64,000 bases of DNA, from contig NZ_GL397214.1 of the NCBI RefSeq assembly GCF_000146675.1, positions 49,101 to 113,100 of the forward strand, in the 5' to 3' direction. The notes under the pieces were generated by a model, which made no database searches, was not told the DNA's origin, and saw nothing but the letters and a program-made list of their open reading frames with translations. Source of the DNA: Hoylesella marshii DSM 16973 = JCM 13450. Lineage in GTDB: Bacteria; Bacteroidota; Bacteroidia; Bacteroidales; Bacteroidaceae. Made by a program: the position numbers and the translations under genes. Shown piece after piece: positions 18,506-27,833 of this stretch. How positions within the stretch are numbered: position 1 is the first letter of the stretch; each line of letters starts with the position of its first letter.

Positions 18506-19111
18506 TCAATGAAAGTGATGCAGAAGATGGTCGGCTAATTTTCTAACGGCCAGCGCACGGTGGGAGATACGGTTTTTAATATCGGTTCCCAACTCGGCAA
18601 AGGTCTTGTCGTAGCCGTTGGGGATAAAAATCGGGTCATAGCCGAATCCGCCGATTCCGTGCTTTTCACGAGCTATAAGACCGTTTATCATACCTTCAAA
18701 GAGTAGGGGCGATGAGTCGGAATCCGTGTCATGGGATGCCGGAATAAATGCAATGACAGTGCGGAAGCGTGCTCTGCGATTGTCTTTTCCATTGAGCTCG
18801 TGCAGCAACTTACGCATATTTGCTTCGCTATCGTGGTCGGTTGTGTCGTCAAATCTTGCCGAATGCACCCCCGGGGCACCATTTAAGGCCTCTACTTCTA
18901 ATCCCGTATCATCGGCAAAGCAAGCCAAATGGTATTGATCGGCAATGTAGCGTGCTTTCAGGAGCGCATTCCCCTCAAGCGTATCAGCTGTTTCTGGAAT
19001 GTCGGCTTCACATCCGATGTCGCTTAAAGACACAATTTCGAGCTGTGGTTCGAGTATCTTCCGAATCTCAGTAAGTTTGTTCTTGTTGTTTGTAGCGAAA
19101 ACAATTTTCAT
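18506..19111 (-). CDS. rdgB: Non-canonical purine NTP pyrophosphatase (RdgB/HAM1)
   Basis: 201 residues. It hydrolyses dITP, dXTP and ITP to monophosphates, keeping deaminated purines out of DNA and RNA. Family motifs: [13 protein letters not shown] at the start, [30 protein letters not shown] and [10 protein letters not shown] at the end. Its ATG overlaps the YitT stop by 4 nt. Confidence 0.96.
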   Translation of the reverse strand: MKIVFATNNKNKLTEIRKILEPQLEIVSLSDIGCEADIPETADTLEGNALLKARYIADQYHLACFADDTGLEVEALNGAPGVHSARFDDTTDHDSEANMRKLLHELNGKDNRRARFRTVIAFIPASHDTDSDSSPLLFEGMINGLIAREKHGIGGFGYDPIFIPNGYDKTFAELGTDIKNRISHRALAVRKLADHLLHHFH

Positions 19112-20046
19112 TTTTTCTCTTTGGGTATTTTTACTCGCATCTCGTCAAAACCCTCTCCATAAACGCCAATCACGGAGCTTTGACTGACAAAAGCGCGGGG
19201 ATCTATCATTTTAATGATGCGGAAGATGGTCTGGCTTCTGCGCTTTTTTGCTAAGACGCAAAGTACTTTCCGCTCATCTCCTGTGTACCAACCGTGACCA
19301 TCCAGAATGGTAACTCCGCTATCCATCTGGGTGCCTATGGCATCGGCAATTTCCTGATACTTTGTAGAGAAAATAAGGAACTGTACCGATTCGCGGCGTG
19401 CATTCATTACATAGTCGAGTACAAAGTTTTCTATCACCATCGTACAAAGGCCGAAAACGACTTTTCGCCATACCATAATCGTGTCGTAGCCCTTATCGTA
19501 GAATACGGGGACACTGCTGCAAATGATGAGAATATCCACGATAATAAGTACCCGACCCAAAGAGAGGTTATAGTATTTGTTGACTACTGCGGCTACAATG
19601 TCTGTACCGCCCGTACTTCCGTTGTTAAGGAAAACGAGGGCAAGAGACGAACCCGTAAGACTGCAACCGATAACAACGGACATAAAATCTTGCCCGGGGC
19701 CGAGCAGTTGGATAAGTGTACCGTCGTCGTTGGTCATCATCTTCTGTGCTACGGCTAAGAAACCGGCTAACACGACGATAGCCCAAATGGTCTTCATCAT
19801 GAATCTGAATCCTAAGACCTTTAAGGCTACGATGAGTAAGAGTACGTTGATAATCGTATAACTGATGTAGATGGGTATGTTCGTTCCATAGAAAATGATA
19901 GCTGCTATACCCGTTACTCCGCCCGTCACCATCTCGTATGGAAGCAGAAAACAAGCCCATCCGAAAGTATAAAGCAACAGTCCGAGCACGATAAAGGCGT
20001 AATCCTTTACCTCGTTCAGTATCATTGTACGTTGTCTTGGGGTCAT
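19108..20046 (-). CDS. YitT family membrane protein
   Basis: 312 residues with five or six transmembrane helices in the first 200 ([18 protein letters not shown] and others), including the [20 protein letters not shown] segment typical of YitT/DUF161. A soluble C-terminal DUF2179 domain ends with [19 protein letters not shown]. Substrate and function are unknown; a transporter-like role is only inferred. It overlaps leuS upstream and rdgB downstream by 4 nt each. Confidence 0.9.
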   Translation of the reverse strand: MTPRQRTMILNEVKDYAFIVLGLLLYTFGWACFLLPYEMVTGGVTGIAAIIFYGTNIPIYISYTIINVLLLIVALKVLGFRFMMKTIWAIVVLAGFLAVAQKMMTNDDGTLIQLLGPGQDFMSVVIGCSLTGSSLALVFLNNGSTGGTDIVAAVVNKYYNLSLGRVLIIVDILIICSSVPVFYDKGYDTIMVWRKVVFGLCTMVIENFVLDYVMNARRESVQFLIFSTKYQEIADAIGTQMDSGVTILDGHGWYTGDERKVLCVLAKKRRSQTIFRIIKMIDPRAFVSQSSVIGVYGEGFDEMRVKIPKEKK

Positions 20047-22919
20047 TTCAATACAATATTAACAATTCTCTTAGGTACTATTATTACTTTTACTACATTC
20101 TTTCCATCGAGATATTTTGCCGTTCTTTCATCTTTAAGAACTTCTGTTTCGATGGTTTGATTGTCTGCATCGGCAGCAAATTGCATCTGGAAGCGTGCCT
20201 TTCCGTTGAATGAAACGGTGAGCTGCATGGTGCTTTCTGTTAAGTATTGTTCGTCCCAAACAGGCCATACGGCATCGCAGACACTGCCTTTCTGTCCAAG
20301 TGCAGCCCAGAGTTCTTCGGCAATATGGGGAGCGAAGGGTGCTATGAGCACCACTAATGGTGTGAGCAAAGCACGGCTATGGCATTTTTGCTGCCCTAAT
20401 TCGTTGACACAAATCATGAAAGCCGAGATAGCCGTATTATAGGAGAAATGTTCGATGTCTTGAGAAACTTTCTTGATGAGCTTGTGTACGGACTTCAACG
20501 ACTCTGCTGACGGTTCGGTATCATCAATAGTCATTGCACCTTCATTACTGTTTTCTCCGCGTGCCGGACCATAGAAAAGAGCCCAAAACTTTTTAAGAAA
20601 CCTATGACAACCGTCTATACCGTTGGTATCCCAAGGTTTGCTTTGTTCGACCGGTCCTAAAAACATCTCATATAAGCGGAGTGTGTCTGCACCGTAGTTC
20701 TCTACGATTTTGTCGGGATTTACCACATTGAACATACTCTTAGACATTTTCTCTACAGCCCATCCGCAGATGTATTTACCGTCTTCGAGTATAAATTCGG
20801 CGTTTCGGTATTCAGGTCTCCACGCCTTGAAAGCCTCGCAATCGAGCACATCGTTATCAACGATGTTCACATCAACGTGTAACGGGGTCACGTCTGTATA
20901 TTGGCTTTTCAACCCGAAAGACACGAATACGGGGTACTCTTTGTTGCTGTTGTTTACTCGATAGACAAAGTTGGAACGGCCTTGTATCATGCCTTGATTG
21001 ACAAGTTTCCTAAACGGCTCTTCCACGCAGGAGTAGCCATAGTCGTGAAGGAATTTGTTCCAGAAACGGGAATAGATGAGGTGTCCTGTGGCATGTTCTG
21101 TGCCTCCCACGTAGAGGTCTACATCTTTCCAATACTCATCCTTTTCTTTTGCTACCAAAACTTCAGGGTTGTGAGGATCCATATAGCGCAGGTAATAGGC
21201 CGAACTGCCTGCAAACCCGGGCATGGTGTGGAGGTCTAATGGGAAAATGGTTGTGCCGTTGATATCGCTCTTATCGGTTATTTTGTTGTGTTCGGTATCC
21301 CATGCCCACTTTGTCGCTCTGCCCAAAGGTGGCTCTCCTGTTTCCGTAGGCTCGTATTTATCAATCTCCGGCAATTCCAATGGCAGACATTCTTCGGGCA
21401 GTATATAAGGCATGTCGTCCTTATAATATACGGGGAAAGGTTCGCCCCAATATCTTTGACGCGAGAAAATGGCATCCCTAAGCCTGTAATTCACCTTCAC
21501 ACGTCCGAGCCCATTTGCCGAAACGTATGCTTTGGTCTTGGCTATGGCCTCTTTTACAGTGAGACCGTTAAGATTGAGTCCTTCGTTTTCAGAGATTGAG
21601 TCCTGTTGTGGCGAATTGCAGACAATTCCTTCTTTAGCGTCGAAACTTTCAGTGCTGACATCGCATCCCTTAATAAGAGGGATAACGGGGAGTTGGAAAT
21701 GGCGGGCGAAAGCATAGTCACGGCTGTCGTGAGCAGGAACTGCCATAATAGCCCCTGTGCCATATCCTGCTAAAACATAGTCGGAAACATAGATAGGTAT
21801 TTCGTCGCCTGTGAGTGGATTGAGGGCATATGCCCCCGTAAATGCTCCTGTTACACGACGGTCGGAGATACGTTCTAATTCGGTACGTTTCTTCGTTTCT
21901 TCCACGTAAGCCTTCACTTCGGACTGCTGTTGCGGGGTTGTGACAAGGCTTACATATTCGCTTTCGGGTGCCAGCACCATGAATGTGACACCGAACATCG
22001 TGTCAGCACGGGTCGTAAAGACGGTGAGTTGCACGTTACTGTCTTTTACGCAGAATGCTATTTCAGCACCTTCGGAGCGACCAATCCAGTTTCGTTGCGT
22101 TTCTTTTAGCGAGTCTGTCCACTCCACTTGGTCAAGTCCGTCAAGCAATCTCTGTGCGTATGCCGAGACGCGGAGACACCATTGGCGCATTCGCTTCTGG
22201 ACAACGGGATGGCCGCCACGTTCGCTTACGCCATTTACCACTTCATCGTTAGCCAATACTGTGCCAAGTGCAGGGCACCAATTCACCATTGTCTCACCCA
22301 AATAAGCAATGCGATAGTTCATCAACACCTGTTGCTGCTCTTTCTCGTTCATGGTGTTCCATGCTTCGGCCGTCAGGTTCAGTTCTTCCGAACAGGCAGC
22401 ATCAAGTCCTCGTGTACCTTCTTTGGCAAGATGGTCAATGAGCATTGAAATAGGCATCGCCTTGGCCTGACGATTGTCGTAGTAAGAGTTAAACATTTTC
22501 AGGAAAGCCCATTGCGTCCATTTATAATAAGAAGGGGCACACGTTTGCACCTCTCTGTCCCAATCGAAACAGAAGCCTATACGGTCTAACTGTTGTCGAT
22601 AGCGCTGTATGTTCTGTGCTGTTGTTACGGCTGGATGCTGTCCTGTCTGTATGGCATATTGCTCGGCAGGCAGTCCGTAGGCATCATATCCCATGGGATT
22701 GAGCACATTAAAACCTTTCAGACGTTTGTAACGGGCGTAAATGTCAGAAGCGATGTAACCCAAAGGGTGTCCCACATGCAACCCAGCCCCCGAGGGGTAA
22801 GGGAACATATTGAGTACATAAAATTTCTTGCGGTCGGTGTTTTCAGTTACCTGATACGTCTTGTTTTCCACCCATTTCTGCTGCCATTTCTTTTCAATAT
22901 TCTTGAAATCGTATTCCAT
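20043..22919 (-). CDS. leuS: Leucyl-tRNA synthetase
   Basis: 958 residues from the ATG at 22919 ([12 protein letters not shown]); a longer in-frame extension runs into the promoter region. Class I synthetase: HIGH motif in [18 protein letters not shown] motif in [17 protein letters not shown]1 editing domain between ([25 protein letters not shown]), and anticodon-binding helical domain at the end. It is longer than E. coli LeuRS (860 residues), mainly through insertions after the editing domain. First gene of the operon ending at porZ. Confidence 0.97.
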   Translation of the reverse strand: MEYDFKNIEKKWQQKWVENKTYQVTENTDRKKFYVLNMFPYPSGAGLHVGHPLGYIASDIYARYKRLKGFNVLNPMGYDAYGLPAEQYAIQTGQHPAVTTAQNIQRYRQQLDRIGFCFDWDREVQTCAPSYYKWTQWAFLKMFNSYYDNRQAKAMPISMLIDHLAKEGTRGLDAACSEELNLTAEAWNTMNEKEQQQVLMNYRIAYLGETMVNWCPALGTVLANDEVVNGVSERGGHPVVQKRMRQWCLRVSAYAQRLLDGLDQVEWTDSLKETQRNWIGRSEGAEIAFCVKDSNVQLTVFTTRADTMFGVTFMVLAPESEYVSLVTTPQQQSEVKAYVEETKKRTELERISDRRVTGAFTGAYALNPLTGDEIPIYVSDYVLAGYGTGAIMAVPAHDSRDYAFARHFQLPVIPLIKGCDVSTESFDAKEGIVCNSPQQDSISENEGLNLNGLTVKEAIAKTKAYVSANGLGRVKVNYRLRDAIFSRQRYWGEPFPVYYKDDMPYILPEECLPLELPEIDKYEPTETGEPPLGRATKWAWDTEHNKITDKSDINGTTIFPLDLHTMPGFAGSSAYYLRYMDPHNPEVLVAKEKDEYWKDVDLYVGGTEHATGHLIYSRFWNKFLHDYGYSCVEEPFRKLVNQGMIQGRSNFVYRVNNSNKEYPVFVSFGLKSQYTDVTPLHVDVNIVDNDVLDCEAFKAWRPEYRNAEFILEDGKYICGWAVEKMSKSMFNVVNPDKIVENYGADTLRLYEMFLGPVEQSKPWDTNGIDGCHRFLKKFWALFYGPARGENSNEGAMTIDDTEPSAESLKSVHKLIKKVSQDIEHFSYNTAISAFMICVNELGQQKCHSRALLTPLVVLIAPFAPHIAEELWAALGQKGSVCDAVWPVWDEQYLTESTMQLTVSFNGKARFQMQFAADADNQTIETEVLKDERTAKYLDGKNVVKVIIVPKRIVNIVLK

Positions 22920-22990
22920 TTCTTTGTATAATCGTATTAACGGTTTAGTCACAACCGGTGCAGACTTTTCCTGTGCGGTTGTAATGAGTT

Positions 22991-22999
22991 GCAAATATA
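22991..22999 (-). promoter_or_regulatory. Minus-7 box of leuS operon
   Basis: TATATTTGC on the minus strand. The start would be near 22984, giving a leader of about 65 nt. I saw no T-box-like antiterminator. Confidence 0.65.
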
Positions 23000-23180
23000 C
23001 GCTTATTTTTTCGGAACCGCAATATTATCAAGCAGAAAGTGAAAGGCTTAAGTGCCGGTGTTTTTTCAACGTGTGATATGAAATACCGGCCGATTCTCAA
23101 TCAAAAAAGAGGAATCACTGATAGTTAGTACTTCAGGATGAGTGGTGAATAGTAGAAAAGCAGTCGCAAGATAAGCTGTA

Positions 23181-23390
23181 TTATTGCTGTATTTCTTCCG
23201 GTTCCGGCATGATAAGCCACAGAACGGGATAAAGAAGAATGCCACAAAAGGCTGTGGAAAAGGTGAGTAGTGCATAGATAATACGTACTAACGTAGGGTC
23301 AGCATCGAAATATTCGGCCAATCCGCCACATACACCGGCTAATTTCTTGTTTTTCGATAAAGTAAGTTTCTTTTCCATTTTTCGATTCAT
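23181..23390 (-). CDS. PspC domain protein
   Basis: 69 residues. The PspC domain is nearly the whole protein: LAGVCGGLAEYFDADPTLVR followed by a hydrophobic helix pair (IIYALLTFSTAFCGILLYPVLWLIMP). In proteobacteria PspC acts in the phage-shock envelope stress response; in Bacteroidetes such stand-alone copies are of unknown role. The start may be 23390 or the Met at 23378. It lies 99 nt downstream of argR on the same strand. Confidence 0.85.
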   Translation of the reverse strand: MNRKMEKKLTLSKNKKLAGVCGGLAEYFDADPTLVRIIYALLTFSTAFCGILLYPVLWLIMPEPEEIQQ

Positions 23391-23489
23391 TTATTGTATT
23401 TCTTATCCATTAGACGAAGGGACAAGGTGGAAAGTTGCAAGAACACAGCTTTTCTTGTTTTCATTGTCACGTATGACAATAGCTTTTGT

Positions 23490-23978
23490 CTATGTCTCTT
23501 TGTTTATCAAATCGGGTAAGACAGACGAGAGACTTCTCAACACGTCACCTCTCTTTATGCCGTCTTTTATAGCAATGAAGATGGTATCGTCTCCGGCGAT
23601 AGTTCCTAAAATTTCGGGTAATTTGGCATTATCAATATTGTAAGCGATACTGCTGGCATAACCCGGACGTGTGCGTATAACCCCCAAATGACCTGTAAAC
23701 CTGATAGAAAGGAACCCCGAAACCTGTAGCATCTCTCGTATCGATGTCTTCGTATGTATGCGTTTATACATGGTTTCGTTGGGTAATACATATACATATT
23801 TGCCATTCATGCTTGCAGCCTTGGCTACTTTCAGCAGTTTGAGGTCGCGACTTAGTGTGGCTTGCGTAAGGTGATAACCTTCCTTAGCCAAGGCTCTCAA
23901 AACCTCTTCCTGGCTACCAAGTTCTTGACTGGATATAAGCATTTTTAATGTTGCTATTCTATCGTTTCTTTTTTTCAT
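23490..23978 (-). CDS. argR: Arginine repressor
   Basis: 162 residues from MKKRNDRIATLK (ATG 23978). The N-terminal winged helix has SQEEVLRALAKEGYHLTQATLSRDLK, including the S-R-D-L recognition helix. The C-terminal hexamerisation and arginine-binding domain ends AGDDTIFIAIKDG. It senses arginine and controls arginine genes. No arginine genes lie in the window. A longer reading frame upstream lacks homology. Confidence 0.95.
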   Translation of the reverse strand: MKKRNDRIATLKMLISSQELGSQEEVLRALAKEGYHLTQATLSRDLKLLKVAKAASMNGKYVYVLPNETMYKRIHTKTSIREMLQVSGFLSIRFTGHLGVIRTRPGYASSIAYNIDNAKLPEILGTIAGDDTIFIAIKDGIKRGDVLRSLSSVLPDLINKET

Positions 23979-24084
23979 AGTTTGATGTATTAAATGGTTC
24001 TTTTTTAGCGTGCAAAAAATGCGTTTTCTCACTATAATACCACTCAAGCAAGTTTAGCAGTGTTCGTTTGTTTCAACGAATGCG

Positions 24085-24116
24085 TTTGTTTGTTGCGAAG
24101 ATATAAATAAATTTGC
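24085..24116 (+). promoter_or_regulatory. Consensus promoter for plus-strand micro-ORF
   Basis: TTTG at 24085-24088, 19 nt, then TAAATTTGC at 24108-24116, an essentially perfect minus-33/minus-7 pair. Transcription would start near 24123, about 15 nt before the ATG at 24138. No other plus-strand gene is close enough to use it (the next starts at 24773, beyond a terminator). Confidence 0.6.
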
Positions 24117-24137
24117 AAATTCACAAATTCTTATTGC

Positions 24138-24236
24138 ATGAATATAGAAAATAAGATGAGAACTATTGATGTCTTTACATTTCGGCATAAAAGCAAGATA
24201 CTGTATGATAGTATCGCTTATGAAAGCGAGGGATGA
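24138..24236 (+). CDS. Candidate micro-ORF (32 residues)
   Basis: ATG to TGA, 32 codons, beginning MNIENKMRTIDVFTF and ending YDSIAYESEG. No family recognised. Support is contextual: a consensus promoter about 15 nt upstream, and a hairpin terminator starting 22 nt after the stop. It points toward the minus-strand 38-residue ORF across that terminator. The product may instead be a small RNA. Confidence 0.35.
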   Translation: MNIENKMRTIDVFTFRHKSKILYDSIAYESEG

Positions 24237-24255
24237 GCAGGACGGTTTGCACATA

Positions 24256-24294
24256 AAAATCCCACGAGTTGAAGTATCGACCCGTGGGATTAAA
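24256..24294. terminator. Shared hairpin terminator between convergent micro-ORFs
   Basis: AATCCCACG (24258-24266) pairs with CGTGGGATT (24283-24291) over a 16-nt loop. On the minus strand it runs into TTTTTATG, a good terminator; on the plus strand the T-run is weak. Confidence 0.7.
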
Positions 24295-24311
24295 TCTGTA
24301 AAAATATCGTA

Positions 24312-24428
24312 CTAATTATACCAGTACTCACCTCCGAGAACTCTGTTCTCCAAATTCTTGATCTCGTCACTTGTGCGTACATCTGTTTCAGTGTACCTGA
24401 TAGTGAATTTACGTGTTTTCTCATCCAT
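24312..24428 (-). CDS. Micro-ORF with GG-aromatic C-terminus (38 residues)
   Basis: ATG 24428 to TAG, 38 codons. It begins MDEKTRKFTIRYTET, is charged and helix-prone in the middle (TSDEIKNLENRVL), and ends GGEYWYN. A perfect minus-7 box (TATCTTTGC) lies about 39 nt upstream of the leader start, and a hairpin terminator begins about 20 nt after the stop, so a discrete transcript is well supported. The Leu-Gly-Gly followed by a short aromatic tail resembles a double-glycine leader with a pentapeptide core, but no maturation enzyme or exporter is adjacent. Function unknown. Confidence 0.55.
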   Translation of the reverse strand: MDEKTRKFTIRYTETDVRTSDEIKNLENRVLGGEYWYN

Positions 24429-24474
24429 TGCTATATTAGTTTTGTTATTGGTTGTAAGAGGTGTTTCCTCTGTT

Positions 24475-24483
24475 GCAAAGATA
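24475..24483 (-). promoter_or_regulatory. Minus-7 box of minus-strand micro-ORF
   Basis: TATCTTTGC on the minus strand, with CTTG about 20 nt further upstream as a plausible minus-33 element. The start would be near 24468. Confidence 0.6.
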
Positions 24484-24677
24484 GAAATTTATTTTTAAAT
24501 GCGCAAGTTTTTTCATTGGTAAAAACAGTTAAAAAAGTTACAGTATATACGATTTTATCCTTAAATACTTACAGTTTATAATTTTTTCGTACCAAAGTAA
24601 GCGAGAAAGTAACAAATAGGAAGTTTTTGTATGAAGATGTTTTGCAGACAAAATGTTATCTCTTAGCGGAAATTTAT

Positions 24678-24686
24678 TACCTTTGC
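24678..24686 (+). promoter_or_regulatory. Minus-7 box of acid phosphatase operon
   Basis: TACCTTTGC, a perfect TAnnTTTG match; start near 24693, leader about 80 nt. Confidence 0.6.
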
Positions 24687-24772
24687 ATCAGATAGTCTGT
24701 ACTTGGCAAATAGAAAACAAGTATTCTTTTGCGCTTATTGGTATTATTACTCATTCCTAAATACATAAGAAG

Positions 24773-25510
24773 ATGAAACAAAAAACATTTTTTCTTTCGC
24801 TGTTGTTCGTATTTTTCGTACAAGTTGTTGTTGCTCAACCACAGCAGAAACACAAAGAATATCCATCCTTTTTAAAGACTTCAGATCTGCCCGACGGTGT
24901 GAAATATCTGCCTGCTCCGCCCGATACTGCGAGCATCGCCTTTCTTAATGACTTTGCAAGATATCAGTGGGGAAAGTCTATGCGAACAACAGAAAGAGGA
25001 GAAATGGCAGCCGATGATGCCGACCAATCCCCGCAGGCATTGGCTTCGCAGTTTTCAGTGGCTTTCGGATTGACCATCTCACAAGAGAAGACACCTGAAA
25101 TCTACCGCCTGATAGAATTGTTGGATTCCGATTGCGGAAATGCAACCCGCACGGTAAAGAAGCACTATATGCGCAAGCGACCTTATGTGCAGTTTCATGA
25201 GTCTACATCTGTACCTGCCGATGAAGCGGGGCATTATCGTACAGGTTCTTACCCTTCGGGACATTCGGCCACAGGATGGGGTATTGCGCTGGTGCTTTCC
25301 GAAATTAATCCTGCTCGGCAAAATGAGATACTGAAACGAGGGTTTGAGATAGGGGAAAGTCGGGTTATTGCGGGTTACCATTATCAGAGTGATGTGGATA
25401 TAGCACGTTTGGCAGGTAGTGCAGCCATTGCCCGTCTGCACGCCGACGAGGCCTTTATCAAACAGCTTGCTAAGGCGAAGAAAGAATTTGCCAAACTTCA
25501 AAAACCATGA
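24773..25510 (+). CDS. Class A acid phosphatase (PAP2 superfamily)
   Basis: 245 residues with a signal peptide (LSLLFVFFVQVVVAQ). The three phosphatase motifs are visible: K-x6-RP in KHYMRKRPY, PSGHS in SYPSGHSATGWG, and SR-x5-H-x3-D in ESRVIAGYHYQSD, where the second His is the nucleophile. This is the PhoN/class A non-specific acid phosphatase type, a periplasmic enzyme releasing phosphate from organic monoesters. It overlaps the dipeptidase gene by 4 nt. Confidence 0.92.
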   Translation: MKQKTFFLSLLFVFFVQVVVAQPQQKHKEYPSFLKTSDLPDGVKYLPAPPDTASIAFLNDFARYQWGKSMRTTERGEMAADDADQSPQALASQFSVAFGLTISQEKTPEIYRLIELLDSDCGNATRTVKKHYMRKRPYVQFHESTSVPADEAGHYRTGSYPSGHSATGWGIALVLSEINPARQNEILKRGFEIGESRVIAGYHYQSDVDIARLAGSAAIARLHADEAFIKQLAKAKKEFAKLQKP

Positions 25511-26181
25511 CCAAAACGCTTGTTGTTTTTATTGCGTTCTATTGGAGTACAGCGGTTTATGCACAGTCTCATTTAAGTAAAACGGAAAAAGCTCTGGAGA
25601 AGAAAGGCTACGTGAACGTTCGTTCGCTCGACCCATCTATCTTTGTGTCGTTGATGTATGCAAGGGCGGATAATTTTACCGGAACGATTCTCTACAGCGA
25701 CCTCCATGAAGCTTATTTGCATAAGGAAGCGGCCAATGCTTTAGTAAAAGCGCAGAAGCGATTGAAGGAACTAAGACCCGATTTGAGCCTAAAGATATAC
25801 GATGCAGCGCGGCCGATGTCTATTCAACAAAAGATGTGGAACGCAGTAAAAGATACGCCGAAATACTTTTATGTGAGCAATCCTGCACATGGAGGAGGTC
25901 TCCACAACTATGGGCTGGCTGTAGATATTACGCTTTGCAATCTCAAAGGAGATTCAGTGGAAATGGGTACAAAGATAGACTACATGGGTACGGCGGCGCA
26001 TATCAACAATGAGGAAGGACTTGTGAAGCATCGCAGAATCTCACGCGAGGCGATGATAAACCGCCGGCTTCTCCGTGCCGTCATGCGTTATGCAGGCTTT
26101 AAACCCTTGCGTACGGAATGGTGGCATTTCAACTTTCGCACACGTGCAGAGGCTCGGAAGCAGTATCAAGTTATCCGATAA
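25507..26181 (+). CDS. D-Ala-D-Ala dipeptidase (VanX/DdpX family, M15D)
   Basis: 224 residues with a signal peptide (LVVFIAFYWSTAVYAQ), so probably periplasmic. Zinc ligands: His and Asp of GGLHNYGLAVDI and the His of EWWHFNF, whose Glu is the catalytic base; YDAARPMSIQ carries the conserved Arg. These enzymes cleave D-Ala-D-Ala dipeptide. Being exported and with no vanH/vanA or vanRS nearby, it is better read as a peptidoglycan turnover enzyme than as vancomycin resistance. Nine nt separate it from the methyltransferase gene. Confidence 0.9.
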   Translation: MTKTLVVFIAFYWSTAVYAQSHLSKTEKALEKKGYVNVRSLDPSIFVSLMYARADNFTGTILYSDLHEAYLHKEAANALVKAQKRLKELRPDLSLKIYDAARPMSIQQKMWNAVKDTPKYFYVSNPAHGGGLHNYGLAVDITLCNLKGDSVEMGTKIDYMGTAAHINNEEGLVKHRRISREAMINRRLLRAVMRYAGFKPLRTEWWHFNFRTRAEARKQYQVIR

Positions 26182-26190
26182 AAACACACC

Positions 26191-27411
26191 ATGGAAGAGC
26201 ATACCACCCGGTCTTTTATCCTCCGTCATCGCCTTGATGATGTGAGGACGTTGGCTTTGCAAGCAGCGAGGTATCCCGACGTGGATTTCCGTTTTGCTTT
26301 GCAGCAGATAGACGGATGGCAACGGGCACGCGTCAAGTTGCCGACATGGGCGGAATGCAATGGCATTATCTATCCGCCGCATCTCGCCATAGAGCAATGT
26401 TCGTCGGAAGCAACAGCCCGCTATAAAAAGGAGTTGGTAGAGCGACTCATGGGCGATACTCCACAGCCCCGAAAGCTGGTAGACTTAACTGGCGGAATGG
26501 GAGTGGATTTCTCTTTCCTCGCCCGTCTTTTCACCGAAGCTACTTATGTGGAAAGAGAGCGAGAGCTGTGCGAGGCGGCAGAAAACAACTTCCGATTGTT
26601 AGGCTTGGGGCAGGCGAAAGTGATATGTGGCGACAGCACCCGTTATTTGGATGTACTGCCTCATGTGCAGCTGATTTATCTCGACCCTGCACGCCGGAAT
26701 ATCCATGGCAGCCGCACTTTTGCCATTTCCGATTGTACACCCGACGCGGTGGCGTTGGCGAAGACGTTGACAGAGAAAGCCGATGCCGTGTTATTGAAAC
26801 TTTCGCCCATGTTGGATTGGCATAAGGCGGTGGACGACCTCACCGTTGCAATAGGTCTCCCACACGTGGTGAGCGAAGTGCACATCGTGTCTGTAAACAA
26901 CGAGTGCAAGGAACTTTTGCTCCTTTTGCAGCTTAGAAATCAGAATCCTCTGCGTGTGTTTTGCGCGAACGACCAACAAGTATTCGTCTTTTCACCTCAC
27001 AAGACCTCTCCATCCCCACCTCCGCCTTTAGCCATCGAAGAGATAAGATATGTTTACGAGCCCAATGCCTCTGTCATGAAGGCCGGTTGTTTCGAAGAGT
27101 TTGCCGTGAAATATGGCGTGTCATACATCGGTGAAAACAGCCATCTGCTTGTCTCTTCACATATTTTGTCGCAATTCCATGGCCGTTCGTTCGTTGTAGA
27201 TGCGGTGGTGCCGATGAGTAAGAAAAATCTCCGTGCTCATCTTGCCCACTTGTCCAAGGCCAATATTGCTGTGAGAAATTACCCGACATCGGTTGCTTCG
27301 CTTCGCAAACGATTGAAACTCTCAGAGGGAGGCGAAGCATATATCTTTGCCACTACGCGAGGTCACAACGAACATGTATTGCTGTTATGTCGCAGAGTTA
27401 CTACTCACTGA
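26191..27411 (+). CDS. Class I SAM-dependent methyltransferase, THUMP-like (PG_1098 type)
   Basis: 406 residues. A short N-terminal helical region precedes a Rossmann methyltransferase domain at about 85-260: VDLTGGMGVDFSFLA (SAM-binding motif I), YVERERELCE and LIYLDPARR (catalytic-side motif IV). A THUMP-like/ferredoxin-like domain ends the protein (RGHNEHVLLLCRR). It matches the Bacteroidetes family represented by P. gingivalis PG_1098. An RNA substrate is likely from the THUMP-like part, but unproven. Third gene of the operon. Confidence 0.85.
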   Translation: MEEHTTRSFILRHRLDDVRTLALQAARYPDVDFRFALQQIDGWQRARVKLPTWAECNGIIYPPHLAIEQCSSEATARYKKELVERLMGDTPQPRKLVDLTGGMGVDFSFLARLFTEATYVERERELCEAAENNFRLLGLGQAKVICGDSTRYLDVLPHVQLIYLDPARRNIHGSRTFAISDCTPDAVALAKTLTEKADAVLLKLSPMLDWHKAVDDLTVAIGLPHVVSEVHIVSVNNECKELLLLLQLRNQNPLRVFCANDQQVFVFSPHKTSPSPPPPLAIEEIRYVYEPNASVMKAGCFEEFAVKYGVSYIGENSHLLVSSHILSQFHGRSFVVDAVVPMSKKNLRAHLAHLSKANIAVRNYPTSVASLRKRLKLSEGGEAYIFATTRGHNEHVLLLCRRVTTH

Positions 27412-27833
27412 GTGCTTTTTATACTTCCCGCATCATCGCGGCAATCCGGTAACTGAAAATATTCTGTCATCTGCGCTGGACGATGACAGTTTTACTCATT
27501 GCCAACCTGCTCTGTACTGTTATCTATAGAATGATAAAGAAAAGACGCGTATCTTTCTCGCAGTTGGTAACCATGCTAAAGCTTACACTGATAAAAGAAT
27601 GAGGGATTACCTATATAAAAGCAATCCCGCAAGGGAATCTATGTTAGAGATGTTTTGCGGACAAGCAATATTTTACTATATTTGCACCGCATACAATGAA
27701 AAACAGATGGAGGGAAAGTTCCCGAACTCCGTTGCCATACCGCCCTACTACGGAGCACCGCTATCACACGATGGCAAACATGCACAATAAATGTTTCACT
27801 TTTTTATCTATTCAACTCTAAACCATTTTATCT
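27412..27833 (+). promoter_or_regulatory. Intergenic region with promoter (27677-27685) and leader of the large secreted gene
   Basis: TATATTTGC at 27677-27685 is a perfect minus-7 box; start near 27692, giving a leader of about 140 nt. A 41-codon frame at 27696-27821 (MKNRWRESSRTPL at its start, ending FLSIQL) begins almost at the predicted start site and could be a leader peptide, but has no other support. CTCCGT and ACGGAG could form a small stem within the leader. Nothing gene-like is seen in 27412-27670. Confidence 0.5.

Noticed and set aside
24054-24254. 66-codon minus-strand ORF upstream of argR
   Set aside because: It crosses the shared terminator hairpin region and a plus-strand promoter and shows no family features.
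25507-26181. Vancomycin-resistance locus
   Set aside because: No vanH, ligase or two-component genes nearby, and the enzyme carries an export signal.
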